From Candidatus Poribacteria bacterium (lineage in GTDB: Bacteria; Poribacteria; WGA-4E; WGA-3G): a stretch of DNA of 64,000 nt. This document shows, in pieces, positions 44,174 to 53,319 of this stretch. The notes beneath the pieces are model-generated. The model did no database searches and was not told where the DNA came from. It worked only from the letters and a program-made list of their open reading frames with translations. The position numbers were made by a program, and so were the translations under genes. The DNA lies in assembly GCA_022827225.1 (NCBI GenBank), contig JAJDTJ010000065.1:1-64000 (forward strand). Direction: 5' to 3'. Position 1 is the first letter of the stretch. Every line of letters starts with the position of its first letter.

Positions 44174-45790
44174 ATGTCAAACACGCAAGAAATTGGATGG
44201 AAAGCCGTCAGTCAAACTGGCGTCGTCGCTGCAGGGGGTGCGAAAGCGGTTGCTGCGGGGATCGAGATTCTGGACGCGAGTGGAAACGCAGCGGACGCAG
44301 CCGCAGGAACGATTCTCGCACTCAATGTCACAGACCACGGTGCCTGTTCTATCGGCGGTGAGGTGCCGCTTCTCATCTTTGACGCACGGAAACAGGCGGT
44401 CAAATCGCTCTCTGGACAAGGGCGTGCCCCGCTTTCACAGGCTGCCGTCGATTGGTACATGGAAAACGGTATCCCGAATGGCGACATCAAAATGGCACCC
44501 GTGCCATCGGTCGTGGACCTCTGCACAACGACACTCAAACTATACGGCACAAAGACGTTTGAAGAAATCGTCGCACCGACACTAGCACTATTGGATGCTG
44601 GTGAAGCGGACTGGCACGCTGAATTAGCGGTTACGCTACGTCGGATGGTCGAGTCGGAACAGAAAACATCTGGAAGCCGCGAGGAAAAAATCCAAGCCGC
44701 AAGCGATCGGTTTTATGGACGGAACGGCGCTGATACCGATATTGCCGATGCCTTAGAAGGTTTTTACATTGACAAGGGTGGATTCCTTCGCAAAAGAGAC
44801 CTCGCCGCGCATGTCACACTTGTTGAAGACCCCGTAACGGTGGACTATCAAGGCTACACAGTGTGTAAATGCGGTCCGTGGACGCAAGGTCCTTATCTCT
44901 GTCAGGCATTGCGTTTACTGGAAGGCTTCGACCTCAAAGCGATGGGTCAGTTCTCGGCAGACTATGTGCATGTGGTCACGGAAGCACTGAAACTGGCAAT
45001 GGCTGACCGTGACGCGTATTATGGTGACCCAGAGTTTGTAGATGTTCCGCTATCCGAACTGCTTTCCGATGCCTATACTCAGATCCGCCGCCCCCTCATT
45101 GATATGCAGAAAGCATCACACGAAGCGCGACCCGGTGATGTGGATAATATGGAACCGATAAAGGCAGACGGTGTATTTCGACCTGGCGTAGGCGGAACGA
45201 CGACCTGTACGGTTGCTGATCGGTGGGGGAACGTCGTCGCTGCGACACCGAGTGCTAACGTCTACCACGCAGGCGGTATGGTCGGTCCAACAGGTGTCAG
45301 TTTCGGCAACCGTTTGCGGAGTCTCAACACAACACCAGGGCATCCGAACTGTATCCAACCGGGAAAGCGTCCAAGAATTACACTGACACCTACACTGGTT
45401 CTCAAGGATGGCGCACCGATTTTAGCCATCAGTGTCGCAGGCGGAGATTTGCAGGATCAAGCGACGATGAATTTGTTGCTCAACTTCGTTGAGTTCGGCA
45501 TGCAACCGGAAGCCGCTGTCACCGCACCACGTTTCGCTACGGCGCATCACCAAGATTCGTTCGATCCGAATCCGAACCGTCCAGAGACATTCGGACAAGC
45601 AGGTTCGTTGACTATTAACGATAGCGTGAGTGAAAAAGTTCGGCAAGAGCTTGCCAATCGCGGTCATCAGATCAGAGCACACGGAGGGGCTATAGCCGCG
45701 CCTTCTATGCTCCATATCAACAAAGAGAACGGAAGGTTCTATGCTGCTGGTGATCCAGCTGCTGGACGGCACGCTGCCGGATTGGAGTAA
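44174..45790 (+). CDS. Gamma-glutamyltransferase family protein
   Basis: The 538-residue Ntn-hydrolase is expected to self-cleave before a Thr, probably Thr342 in GGTTTCTVADRWGN, giving large and small subunits. The N-terminal GNAADAAAGTILALNV and C-terminal HxxGG-like segment are typical. No signal peptide is visible, so it is likely cytoplasmic and may act as a glutathione hydrolase or on another gamma-glutamyl or acylamide. AAGGAG sits a few bases upstream. Confidence 0.87.
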   Translation: MSNTQEIGWKAVSQTGVVAAGGAKAVAAGIEILDASGNAADAAAGTILALNVTDHGACSIGGEVPLLIFDARKQAVKSLSGQGRAPLSQAAVDWYMENGIPNGDIKMAPVPSVVDLCTTTLKLYGTKTFEEIVAPTLALLDAGEADWHAELAVTLRRMVESEQKTSGSREEKIQAASDRFYGRNGADTDIADALEGFYIDKGGFLRKRDLAAHVTLVEDPVTVDYQGYTVCKCGPWTQGPYLCQALRLLEGFDLKAMGQFSADYVHVVTEALKLAMADRDAYYGDPEFVDVPLSELLSDAYTQIRRPLIDMQKASHEARPGDVDNMEPIKADGVFRPGVGGTTTCTVADRWGNVVAATPSANVYHAGGMVGPTGVSFGNRLRSLNTTPGHPNCIQPGKRPRITLTPTLVLKDGAPILAISVAGGDLQDQATMNLLLNFVEFGMQPEAAVTAPRFATAHHQDSFDPNPNRPETFGQAGSLTINDSVSEKVRQELANRGHQIRAHGGAIAAPSMLHINKENGRFYAAGDPAAGRHAAGLE

Positions 45791-45848
45791 AATGAGACTG
45801 CCCATCAGAAAAATCTTATGGGCATCGTCTTCAACGAATCGGTCAATT

Positions 45849-47159
45849 TTACGCGTCAAAGTCACCCCGCAAGATACGTTCGGAAGGTGACAAGGCATCC
45901 TGGTTTTCCAACGCCACCTCAATGTCTGACTTTTTCCATAAGGGCCCCACGTTCATCATCTTAAAGGGTTCAATTTCTGTGTTCCCGTCAACCTTACGAC
46001 AAACGTATAAAGATTCAGGCGGAATGAGGTCAGGCAGAAGCGATGAGTGCGTTGTAGCAATGAACTGGATATCTTCAAGAATCATACGAGTTTCCAGAAA
46101 CCGAGCAATGCGTTGCATTCTACGAGGATGAACGCCATTTTCTGGTTCCTCAAACCCTATCAATGTCGGAGGCTCTTTGGCAGCAATAAGCGCTAAGAGT
46201 CCTAAAATTCGGAGCGTGCCATCCGATAACACGCGTGCAGACACACGTTTCTCGCCTTCACGCAGTGCCAACTCCACCTCACCCAACTTATTGATGCTCA
46301 CATCAATACCGGTCATGGAGGGAATCATCGCGTGCAGTGATTTCTCAACAGATTCAAACTGCTGTCTATTGAGTCCTTGTAAAGTATTGAGGAAGGCTGC
46401 AAGGTCTTCACCCATCAATCCGATTTGGTGTACCTCCTTAACAGGATTAGGAAGTCGCATCCGTTCTCTCGGTTCCAAGTAGAAAGTAAACCAACTCGCT
46501 AATTCTTGTTGTATGGCGACCAGATGCGGGTAGTGCGGCGGGTAGTGCGACATTGAAAGGATACTGTAGTCGAGATAACGCTCATAATGAGTTGGACGTG
46601 CTTGCCCCTCCATCCGTAAATGTAGCCGATTCTCAATCTGTTCCAAAAACGGTTTACGTCGTTTATTGAGTTCGCCATCGACATTGAGCGCTGCGAGATA
46701 CTCGTCCGCCACACGTAGAATACCCAATTTTGGGAGCATTTCAAGCACAATACGATAGCGTAGATTTTCCTCACGTACCGGAAGCAGGCGTTTTGAAACG
46801 GATTCGTCTGTGTCGGGCGATGTTCCCTTCATTTCCTGAATTTGCCGATTGACCTTCTCAATGATTCTGGCGGAAAGTTGAATATCCACCTCTATACTAA
46901 ACGAAATCGTCTCCTGTGCAAGCAGTCCCTCAATTCCTTCCTCTCCAAAAGTAAACGATTCAAGAGGGCGCCCACGATAGGGCGGCTCAAACGCATCTTT
47001 CAAGGTGCGATGGGTCGTTAGCCTTGATAAGAGTTGCAAGACATCAAGGAAATTGCTCTTTCCTGAAGCGTTGGGACCAATGAGTATAACAAGGTGTTCA
47101 AGATGGATATCAAGATCACTCAGTGATTTATACCCTTGAATTTTGATTCGCTTCAGCAT
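45849..47159 (-). CDS. AAA-family ATPase of the RecF/OLD-like type
   Basis: The 436-residue SMC-like ATPase has Walker A GPNASGKSN (28-36) at the N-terminus after IQGYKSLSDLDI. The ABC-type signature LSDGTLRILGLLALIA and Walker B LIGFEEPENGVHP follow late, then an ATHSSLLPDLI switch. There is no TOPRIM domain, and no nuclease partner is adjacent. Roles in defence or repair are known for relatives. It follows the isomerase/epimerase gene after 15 bases. Confidence 0.88.
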   Translation of the reverse strand: MLKRIKIQGYKSLSDLDIHLEHLVILIGPNASGKSNFLDVLQLLSRLTTHRTLKDAFEPPYRGRPLESFTFGEEGIEGLLAQETISFSIEVDIQLSARIIEKVNRQIQEMKGTSPDTDESVSKRLLPVREENLRYRIVLEMLPKLGILRVADEYLAALNVDGELNKRRKPFLEQIENRLHLRMEGQARPTHYERYLDYSILSMSHYPPHYPHLVAIQQELASWFTFYLEPRERMRLPNPVKEVHQIGLMGEDLAAFLNTLQGLNRQQFESVEKSLHAMIPSMTGIDVSINKLGEVELALREGEKRVSARVLSDGTLRILGLLALIAAKEPPTLIGFEEPENGVHPRRMQRIARFLETRMILEDIQFIATTHSSLLPDLIPPESLYVCRKVDGNTEIEPFKMMNVGPLWKKSDIEVALENQDALSPSERILRGDFDA

Positions 47160-47174
47160 CGTAATTTCCTCCGT

Positions 47175-47972
47175 TTAATACCCGAGGCTCCGCAGATATT
47201 CCCGATTTACGACCGCAGCTTCGGCTGCTGGACGCGGCGGATACGGACGATCGAGTTCCACAGAGACCCATCCATCATAACCGACGGCTTCGAGTCCTTC
47301 AAGTGCGGCTTTGACATCAAGTCCAAGGTTTCCCGCACCGAGTTCCGCGAAACGCGCCTTTTCCCCAAAGCGTTGTGTCCTATAATCCCATGTTTCAGGA
47401 TCATCTGCATGGCAATCTTTGAGATGGACATGCCCAATCCGATTCCGCAAATTTTCGCTTTCAAAGACCTGCATCGGATCGCTCCCCGCGGCGAGCATGT
47501 GCCCTGTATCAAACAGTAACCAGAGACTCGGTGCCGCCGCCAAGAGGCGTTCCGCATCCTCAACCGTCTCAAGCAGCGTGCCGAGATGGGCGTGGTGGAA
47601 GCCTTTGATGTTGTGAGCGTCACAATACGCGAGGATGTCGTCTAAGGTGCGGGCAGCGTTCTCGAAATCTTCATCACTCGGATCGGGTCCACCCCATTCC
47701 GAACGTCTCAACGACGGCACTTCAGCAGCATTATTGCCCAAAGTAATGTTGAAACGGACCCTGTCGAGTCCGGCACCACCGGCATTGACGATATGGAGTC
47801 CGAAACTGCGTGCAAGTGTTGCCATCTCAACCAATCCGTCTGCTCCATCAAAAGGAACACTCTCCACGCCTTCCCAACCAGCATCGGCGACTTCGCGCAA
47901 TACTTTCTCTGGATTTTCCCGTTGTTCTCCACCAAACTGGATGAGGTGGCAAGCGAATTTCAATTTGCTCAT
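47175..47972 (-). CDS. Sugar phosphate isomerase/epimerase (AP endonuclease-2 fold)
   Basis: A TIM-barrel protein of 265 aa. Metal and substrate residues of the xylose-isomerase-like family are visible in WEGVESVPFDG, HHAHLGTLLE, WLLFDTGHML, GHVHLKDCH and GWVSVELDRP. Likely substrates are keto-sugars or inosose. I start at ATG 47972 after AGGAGG (seven bases), not at 47996. Confidence 0.9.
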   Translation of the reverse strand: MSKLKFACHLIQFGGEQRENPEKVLREVADAGWEGVESVPFDGADGLVEMATLARSFGLHIVNAGGAGLDRVRFNITLGNNAAEVPSLRRSEWGGPDPSDEDFENAARTLDDILAYCDAHNIKGFHHAHLGTLLETVEDAERLLAAAPSLWLLFDTGHMLAAGSDPMQVFESENLRNRIGHVHLKDCHADDPETWDYRTQRFGEKARFAELGAGNLGLDVKAALEGLEAVGYDGWVSVELDRPYPPRPAAEAAVVNREYLRSLGY

Positions 47973-48032
47973 GAATATACCTCCTGACTTATCCAACCGA
48001 CAAATATAATTTCTTTACAAGCACTTTTGACA

Positions 48033-48060
48033 GATGCCTCCGAAACAATTCGGAGGCATC
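48033..48060 (-). terminator. Perfect 12-bp hairpin downstream of the CBS gene
   Basis: GATGCCTCCGAA and TTCGGAGGCATC pair completely around ACAA. It lies between the CBS gene end and the isomerase start. Neither side has a T-run, so it is either a U-less terminator or a bidirectional barrier. Confidence 0.5.
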
Positions 48061-48124
48061 TTGAGTCCTCTGTTGAAGCAGATTGTGGTGTCAGTAAACG
48101 AAAACCTCAACCTGCTCATTTTCG

Positions 48125-48589
48125 CTATGCCGACCCGCGTGGTAGGTGAAGCGAACCGTGATGTCGTGTTGACCACTCCTCGGCAACGATACGGAAAATG
48201 TCGGACTCTGTAATGATACCCACAAGATTACCCCCTTCGGGCTCGACAACGGGTAGACCGCTAATCTTGTTTTCAAGCATCGTTTGCGCCGCCTCACCAA
48301 CCGTTGCATCCTCAGCAATTGTTATCGGGCCAGGTGCCATCACTTCCTCGACCGTCATGTGTTCCAGTCTTTGATAAAGTGTCTCTTCATGTTCACCGGC
48401 CATATCAAAGGGTTTCACTTGATATAGATCGCTTAAGGTTACAATTCCAACAAGTTGATCGCGAACCACGATTGGCAGGCGCCGAATCCGGTCGGAAATC
48501 ATCAACTGGTATGCCTCAATAATCTTCGTTTCCGGGCGGATTGTGATTGGATTTTGCGTCATCCAATCCCGAACCAATATATGAGCCAT
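48125..48589 (-). CDS. Tandem CBS-domain protein
   Basis: The 154-residue protein is a single Bateman module of two CBS motifs (about 1-60 and 75-140): MTQNPITIRPETKIIEAYQL, GIVTLSDLYQV, EEVMAPGPITIAEDAT and VGIITESDIFRIV. Such modules bind adenosine nucleotides and regulate partners. None is fused here, and the gene order does not identify one. The last residues (WSTRHHGSLHLPRGSA) are atypical. Confidence 0.9.
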   Translation of the reverse strand: MAHILVRDWMTQNPITIRPETKIIEAYQLMISDRIRRLPIVVRDQLVGIVTLSDLYQVKPFDMAGEHEETLYQRLEHMTVEEVMAPGPITIAEDATVGEAAQTMLENKISGLPVVEPEGGNLVGIITESDIFRIVAEEWSTRHHGSLHLPRGSA

Positions 48590-48624
48590 CTTAGTGTTCC
48601 TTTCTCAATTAACTTAAAATCAAC

Positions 48625-49317
48625 TTAAACTTTTTCATCGTTGAGTGCTGTCAAAGACAACTTCCGGTCGGGGTTTTGATACAACCATATCTCCATATTC
48701 TTCTTAACAGCAGCCCATTCGCTGTCTAACATGGAATACCAAGCAGTGTCTCTGTTCCGATCTTTTATGATCATGTGCTGTCTGAAGATACCTTCAAATT
48801 TAAAGCCGAGTCGCAGTGCCGCCGCTCGAGACTTTTCATTTAGAGCATCGCATTTCCATTCGACACGACGGTATTTCAGTCTATCAAAAACCTCACAGAG
48901 CATCAGGTATATGGCTTCTGTATTCACATTTGATCGCTGAGAGTTTGGCGAATACCAAATATGTCCAAGCTCCAATCGCCGCATATCTGAAACGATGTTA
49001 AGGAAACTTACCATTCCTACGCGACGCTTCGATTCAAGGTGATGGACAGTAAAGAAGAGTGGGTCTTGAGACGCAGCACCTTCTTCAAGCCATTTATGCA
49101 TGCTGTGTGTGCTATCAAAGGGACCGTAACTCATATAGGTCCATAACTGTTCCTTGATATCCGATCCGTGAGAACATTCATAAAGTTCCGTAACATCGGT
49201 TTGTGGGTTGACAGGTGATAGCCTAATGTATTCACCTCTATAGTTTGTCCTTTGAGGTAGGTCAATAGGAACAGTAGATTTTATGATATTCCCAACTAAA
49301 AGTGATGATTGTGGCAT
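48625..49317 (-). CDS. GNAT acetyltransferase (RimJ/RimL-like)
   Basis: The 230-residue protein matches the RimJ/RimL-type GNAT pattern: YIRLSPVN, RLELGHIWYSPNSQRSNVNT, EWKCDALNEKSRAAALRLGF and EGIFRQHMIIKDRNRDTAWY. The acetyl-CoA loop (SQRSNVNTEA) is a variant of R/QxxGxG/A. Known relatives acetylate protein N-termini or small molecules such as antibiotics. Confidence 0.85.
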   Translation of the reverse strand: MPQSSLLVGNIIKSTVPIDLPQRTNYRGEYIRLSPVNPQTDVTELYECSHGSDIKEQLWTYMSYGPFDSTHSMHKWLEEGAASQDPLFFTVHHLESKRRVGMVSFLNIVSDMRRLELGHIWYSPNSQRSNVNTEAIYLMLCEVFDRLKYRRVEWKCDALNEKSRAAALRLGFKFEGIFRQHMIIKDRNRDTAWYSMLDSEWAAVKKNMEIWLYQNPDRKLSLTALNDEKV

Positions 49318-49372
49318 AGTAATTCTTTTTTTGTTAATTATTTTGCGATGGTGTGTTTATATTTTTTCATGT

Positions 49373-50206
49373 TTAGGGTGCGGGTCGTCTTACAGTTTCA
49401 TCAAAGTAAACAGCGTTTGGATCGTCAATCCAATCGCCATCCCAGCCGAGTTCTTTGAGTCCATTTTGAACAATCGGTAGGGTCCCTCGCAATTCTTTCA
49501 CCGGTACCCAGTCGCGCCAGTTCCGGTCAGCTGGTAGGTTGAGAAAGTCTCCAATGCCGCCTATTGCCCGTTGAATTGAAGGATACACCGTTGCCCCCAA
49601 TCGTGTCCGTTTCGCCGCTTCAACCAGCCATTTTTCATAAGGAAACGGTTGCCTGTCAGCAACGCAGCATATTTTACAGAGGTACTCGATGACATTTCCC
49701 ACAGCGATGAACGCCGTTTCCACCTTATTCCGCGCTGCCATCGCCAAGGGACCGCGTTGCGAGAAATAATACTTGCCGAACATCCACTTCAATTTGCGCT
49801 CGGCGACCGTTGGTGGATACACGCAATAGTGTTGCTTGAGTTCTTCAACCGTCGTCGAATAACCGTAGAGTGTCCGCGAATTGGCAACAACCCACATCAT
49901 CTCATCCGGATACGTCTCCAACCACGCTCGTAGGTCGCCTTCATCATAAAACGTCCAGTGTGCTTCATAATCGCCTCGATCAACGAAGAGTTGCCGATCT
50001 CGTTCATAAGACTTCCGATCTTCATCGGAGAGGTGACACTTATCGCCAATGATACACAAGTCAAGATCCGACCAATTATCGGTAAAATTAGCGGCACGAC
50101 TTCCAACCAACATCAGTACGGCACGTTCACCCACTCGTTGGCAAAAATCCACGGCTCGATCAACGAACTGTTGATCTTCTGGACTGAAGCAGATATCTTC
50201 ACTCAT
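49373..50206 (-). CDS. Nucleotidyltransferase-fold protein
   Basis: The 277-residue protein has a polymerase-beta-like core: VGSRA (34-38) and the acidic pair Asp47-x-Asp49 in WSDLDLCI, then a helical C-terminal domain with FGKYYFSQRGPLAMAARNKV. This arrangement resembles aminoglycoside adenylyltransferase-like and DUF4037-type proteins. The target is unknown. Neighbouring GNAT genes make a small-molecule modifying role possible. Confidence 0.75.
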   Translation of the reverse strand: MSEDICFSPEDQQFVDRAVDFCQRVGERAVLMLVGSRAANFTDNWSDLDLCIIGDKCHLSDEDRKSYERDRQLFVDRGDYEAHWTFYDEGDLRAWLETYPDEMMWVVANSRTLYGYSTTVEELKQHYCVYPPTVAERKLKWMFGKYYFSQRGPLAMAARNKVETAFIAVGNVIEYLCKICCVADRQPFPYEKWLVEAAKRTRLGATVYPSIQRAIGGIGDFLNLPADRNWRDWVPVKELRGTLPIVQNGLKELGWDGDWIDDPNAVYFDETVRRPAP

Positions 50207-50257
50207 TCACACACCTCCCAAAACAGCTCTCATTTGGTTGATTGTCAGGTTGAATTC

Positions 50258-50956
50258 TTATTTGAATACATACTGCCACCGGTGGTATTGACCGTGGTTG
50301 GTGGCAGCGGTTAATAAATCAGGTGCGATAATGCCTTTAAAATCGTCTGGAATAAACATGCCCGTATTTAAGCGGTCCTCATCAAAAATACGACTTTGAG
50401 CTGTCCGAATCACATCGCGCTGTGTCTGTTGAGAAAGTTGAGGCTCGATAAACCCTTCAATCCACAACCCACGATAGGTCAATGCGTCAACAGGTATAAG
50501 ATGGACAGTCTCTGGCATATTCTCAACGAATCTAAAAGCCAGCGGTTTCCAAAGGAGGAGGCTACGCACTTGAGCATCCGTCGTAAAGCCGACTTTGGCA
50601 AATGCCCGCTGACTCACATAATTATCAAGGCGGATTGATGCCTTAGCTGAGCGCACGCCGAGACGAGAACCGTAGGTTAACGCTTGCTGAATGAGAGAAG
50701 TCCCAATCCCCTTCCCCTGACTCGTAGCGCGAACAATAATAAGATCTATTTCCCATCGAGGTGTTGGGTTAGACACCAGAAAAGCGGAAAGGAAACCTAC
50801 CACTTCGCCAGCCTCAACTGCAACGAAGACTTGATGCTCAGGCGACGAAATGTGATCCGCGAACACATCAAAGAGAAGCGATTCTCCCCATGTCTCCTGT
50901 AATATTAGATGAATTGCTTCCGCATCATCCGGATGTGCTAATCTAACGTCCGACAT
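50258..50956 (-). CDS. GNAT family acetyltransferase
   Basis: The 232-residue protein has an N-terminal GNAT domain (about 1-135) with GEVVGFLSAFLV, VRATSQGKGIGTSLIQQAL (acetyl-CoA loop SQGKGIG) and DNYVSQRAFAKVGF. A C-terminal extension (about 140-232) has no recognised domain. Substrate unknown. Confidence 0.85.
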   Translation of the reverse strand: MSDVRLAHPDDAEAIHLILQETWGESLLFDVFADHISSPEHQVFVAVEAGEVVGFLSAFLVSNPTPRWEIDLIIVRATSQGKGIGTSLIQQALTYGSRLGVRSAKASIRLDNYVSQRAFAKVGFTTDAQVRSLLLWKPLAFRFVENMPETVHLIPVDALTYRGLWIEGFIEPQLSQQTQRDVIRTAQSRIFDEDRLNTGMFIPDDFKGIIAPDLLTAATNHGQYHRWQYVFK

Positions 50957-51007
50957 ACCTTTTCTTTTTTTATTGTTCCGCCGTTAGAATTAAACGGTAT
51001 CCGTTTG

Positions 51008-51718
51008 TTAGGTGCTGTGCAGTTTCCTAAGTTCAGGGTTTAAACGAAACCCTTCTTCTCGTCTTCGAGCCAAGTCTTCCCACGTAGCATCGCACGCAGT
51101 AAATTGTCTCAAGACTTCCTTAGCACCACGAACAACCGGTGATCCGTGACCGAAACACATAAGGTTAAATTCAAAATGTAGCAGCATTCTGAGGGATAAG
51201 CGGGCTGTGTCAAGACCCACCAGATATTCAGGCGCGTTAATTCCAACGTTTCCATCCGGAATGCCGCTGTCTTTTCTGCCACCACTGAGCAGATCGCCAA
51301 AGATAAATGCACCGCCGTGAGACCTTAAATAGAAACTAACCTCCTCACCGTGGCGGACGTCTGGAACACGTATGACCTCAACGAGATCCCAAAGCACATC
51401 TCTGTCCGCGAAAGTATCATCAACAGCAAACTCAGCCTCCTGCATCTGATTTTCATGGATCAAAACCTTGCAGTCCCATCTTTGTTTGAACTCGGTCAAG
51501 CATCTTTCATGATAGGTACAAGTCAACATTAAATGCGTTGGACCACCAAGTTCGTCAATTTGTTGAATCTCACTTTCGGACAGTGGAAGCGGATCTATCA
51601 ATGCCCGGACACTGTTGCTCTCGTCTTGCACCAAAAAACTATTCCAATTGTATGGCTGATTCCGAGACGCGCCGTGAAGTTCCGCCCAAGTAAATAGATG
51701 TGGTGTCAGTTTAATCAA
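51008..51718 (-). CDS. Metallo-beta-lactamase-fold protein with degenerate metal motif
   Basis: About 236 aa when started at TTG 51718, whose ribosome site AAGGAG lies in the last codons of the LamG gene; the coding regions overlap by eight bases. The fold is suggested by NSFLVQD, LIDPLPLSESE, LMLTCTYHERC, FIFGDLLSGG and LMCFGHGSPVV. The HxHxDH metal motif is reduced to TCTYHER. It probably has altered or no zinc chemistry. Confidence 0.7.
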   Translation of the reverse strand: MIKLTPHLFTWAELHGASRNQPYNWNSFLVQDESNSVRALIDPLPLSESEIQQIDELGGPTHLMLTCTYHERCLTEFKQRWDCKVLIHENQMQEAEFAVDDTFADRDVLWDLVEVIRVPDVRHGEEVSFYLRSHGGAFIFGDLLSGGRKDSGIPDGNVGINAPEYLVGLDTARLSLRMLLHFEFNLMCFGHGSPVVRGAKEVLRQFTACDATWEDLARRREEGFRLNPELRKLHST

Positions 51719-52481
51719 TATCTCTATCTCCTTTGAGCAGCCCCCAAGTCGTTGCGACTTTATCCAGCGGTGATACACTTAAAACCTGCTTCATATCTTG
51801 CTGAATCTCATCTTCTGTCAGCACACGGTTATAAATAACAAATTCATCAAGCATTCCGCCATAGGGCCACGCACCGTCAAGACGATTGCCGAACCAGTGA
51901 TCCGATTGAGAAACCGGGATTTCGCCTTTCAGTGTATAGGTGTTATCGAGCTTACCGTTGATATAAAGCCGGAGCTCCTTATCAAATTCATAAACTGCGG
52001 CGACGTGCGACCATTTATCGGTCGGAATATCGCTCTTTGCGCTGTTCCATGTTCGTCCACCTGCCCCCGGGCATCCCATCCACACGGACGGTTTACCCTG
52101 ATGGATACTCAAATAATACGTGTGAGGGTCCGCCTGTCCGCGGACATTGCGGTAATCACCGACACTCTCCGGGTGAACCCATACCTCGATCGTCAAGCTC
52201 TTGGTAATCGCCAGCGTATCAGATGCCGGAGCCGCGACGACCCCTTTCTGAACCTGTTCATTAAAAAACACGCCCGAATTGATCTTTCCGTTTTGCTCCC
52301 ATTTGGCATCGCCTTCGAGTGTGCCGTGGTTGCCCTTGCCACTCAAGTCTTCGACTTCTTTTCCCTTTCCTGCATCAAACGAGTAGTAAAGGACCATTGC
52401 GTCGTCTTGAATCGCCGTGCTTACAAAGGGAAATATGAAAATGAATGCCGCGCTCAGAATACCGAAAACTATCCATCTCAT
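51711..52481 (-). CDS. Secreted LamG-domain protein (3 of 3) with conserved C-tail
   Basis: A 256-residue protein from ATG 52481, six bases after GGAGG. The signal peptide (MRWIVFGILSAAFIFIFPFV) is followed by a LamG domain: VEDLSGKGNHGTLEGDAKWE, LTIEVWVHP, WSHVAAVYEFDKELRLYING and MLDEFVIYNRVLTEDE. It ends with KVATTWGLLK (241-250), the tail motif of the other two LamG proteins. The overlapping downstream gene encodes the MBL-fold protein. Confidence 0.88.
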   Translation of the reverse strand: MRWIVFGILSAAFIFIFPFVSTAIQDDAMVLYYSFDAGKGKEVEDLSGKGNHGTLEGDAKWEQNGKINSGVFFNEQVQKGVVAAPASDTLAITKSLTIEVWVHPESVGDYRNVRGQADPHTYYLSIHQGKPSVWMGCPGAGGRTWNSAKSDIPTDKWSHVAAVYEFDKELRLYINGKLDNTYTLKGEIPVSQSDHWFGNRLDGAWPYGGMLDEFVIYNRVLTEDEIQQDMKQVLSVSPLDKVATTWGLLKGDRDID

Positions 52482-52495
52482 TTCAAACCTCCATA

Positions 52496-52885
52496 TCAAG
52501 ATGTCAGTGCAAACGCTTGTAGAAACATTGAAGTCGCTTCAACGTCAATTTTATAGATTTTCCGGCGTGCGACGCACCGGATAGGGGGTTCTATACACCG
52601 TACATTTGAGAGCTCCCAAGAAACGTAGTTAGGGATCCATTCTAACCCTTGCGATTCCGCTTCTTCTTGGCTCCATTCGTGAACACCGGTAATATCAACG
52701 ATTGCGCGTGCCAATCCGTTCGGGTCCTCCTGCCCTTCTTCGGTCAGGTAAATCTCATTTTCTACCAGTACGAGATTGAAAAACGGAATCTCCGGTGGAA
52801 GCCAACGTCTGATTTCGACCCCCTTCTTTCCCACAAGAATATTCTGGACAGATGGCGAAACTATGGACAGTGCGTTAACGATCAA
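52496..52885 (-). CDS. ASCH-domain-like protein
   Basis: About 129 residues from TTG 52885, eight bases after GGGAG; an alternative TTG is at 52900. The sequence shows the ASCH pattern: ALSIVSPSVQNILVGKKGVE, ARAIVDITGVHEW and the ending SWELSNVRCIEPPIRCVARR. ASCH folds are related to PUA and bind RNA or modified nucleotides; some act as amidohydrolases on N4-acetylcytidine. It follows the ABM gene by five bases. Confidence 0.6.
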   Translation of the reverse strand: MIVNALSIVSPSVQNILVGKKGVEIRRWLPPEIPFFNLVLVENEIYLTEEGQEDPNGLARAIVDITGVHEWSQEEAESQGLEWIPNYVSWELSNVRCIEPPIRCVARRKIYKIDVEATSMFLQAFALTS

Positions 52886-52890
52886 AATCG

Positions 52891-53211
52891 CTACTCCCAA
52901 GCGTCTTCTGGTGGGTAAATAATGGAACTGCCGCCGCCTGCGCCTTTAAAATCGCTCTCAGCGAACCAATCTTTGACAGTATCCCGCCACTTAATGAAGT
53001 GAGGTGCTTTCAGATGCTCTTGGAACGCCGCTTCGTCTACATAGACTTCGTAGAGCCAGATCCGATTCGGATCGGCACCGTCTTGAATTACATCAAATCT
53101 CAGACAGCCGGGTTCATTCGCAACGGAACCTTTCGCATCGTCTATCATGGCTTCAATGAAAGCATCTCTGTGTCCTTCCTTAATCTGAATCGGGGCTATG
53201 ATAACAAACAT
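52891..53211 (-). CDS. ABM-family monooxygenase
   Basis: The 106-residue dimeric ferredoxin-like protein is of the antibiotic-biosynthesis monooxygenase/YgiN type: FVIIAPIQIKEGHRDAFIEA, EPGCLRFDVIQD, IWLYEVYVDEAAFQEH and PHFIKW. Members oxidise quinols or heme-like compounds without cofactors, or have no known activity. AGGAGG lies eight bases upstream. Confidence 0.87.
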   Translation of the reverse strand: MFVIIAPIQIKEGHRDAFIEAMIDDAKGSVANEPGCLRFDVIQDGADPNRIWLYEVYVDEAAFQEHLKAPHFIKWRDTVKDWFAESDFKGAGGGSSIIYPPEDAWE

Positions 53212-53319
53212 AACGTTTTCCTCCTATAAGTAATTTTTCTGGTTTCGGTGTGTTGATACCGAATTCACATTAGCCTATCACAATTGGGGATAGATGTCAA
53301 TTAAGTTCAAAGTTGAATT

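Noticed and set aside
48091..48318. Alternative frame at the CBS gene end that might mean a frameshift
   Set aside because: Both CBS motifs are complete in the main frame; the other frame is an overlap shadow with no family match.
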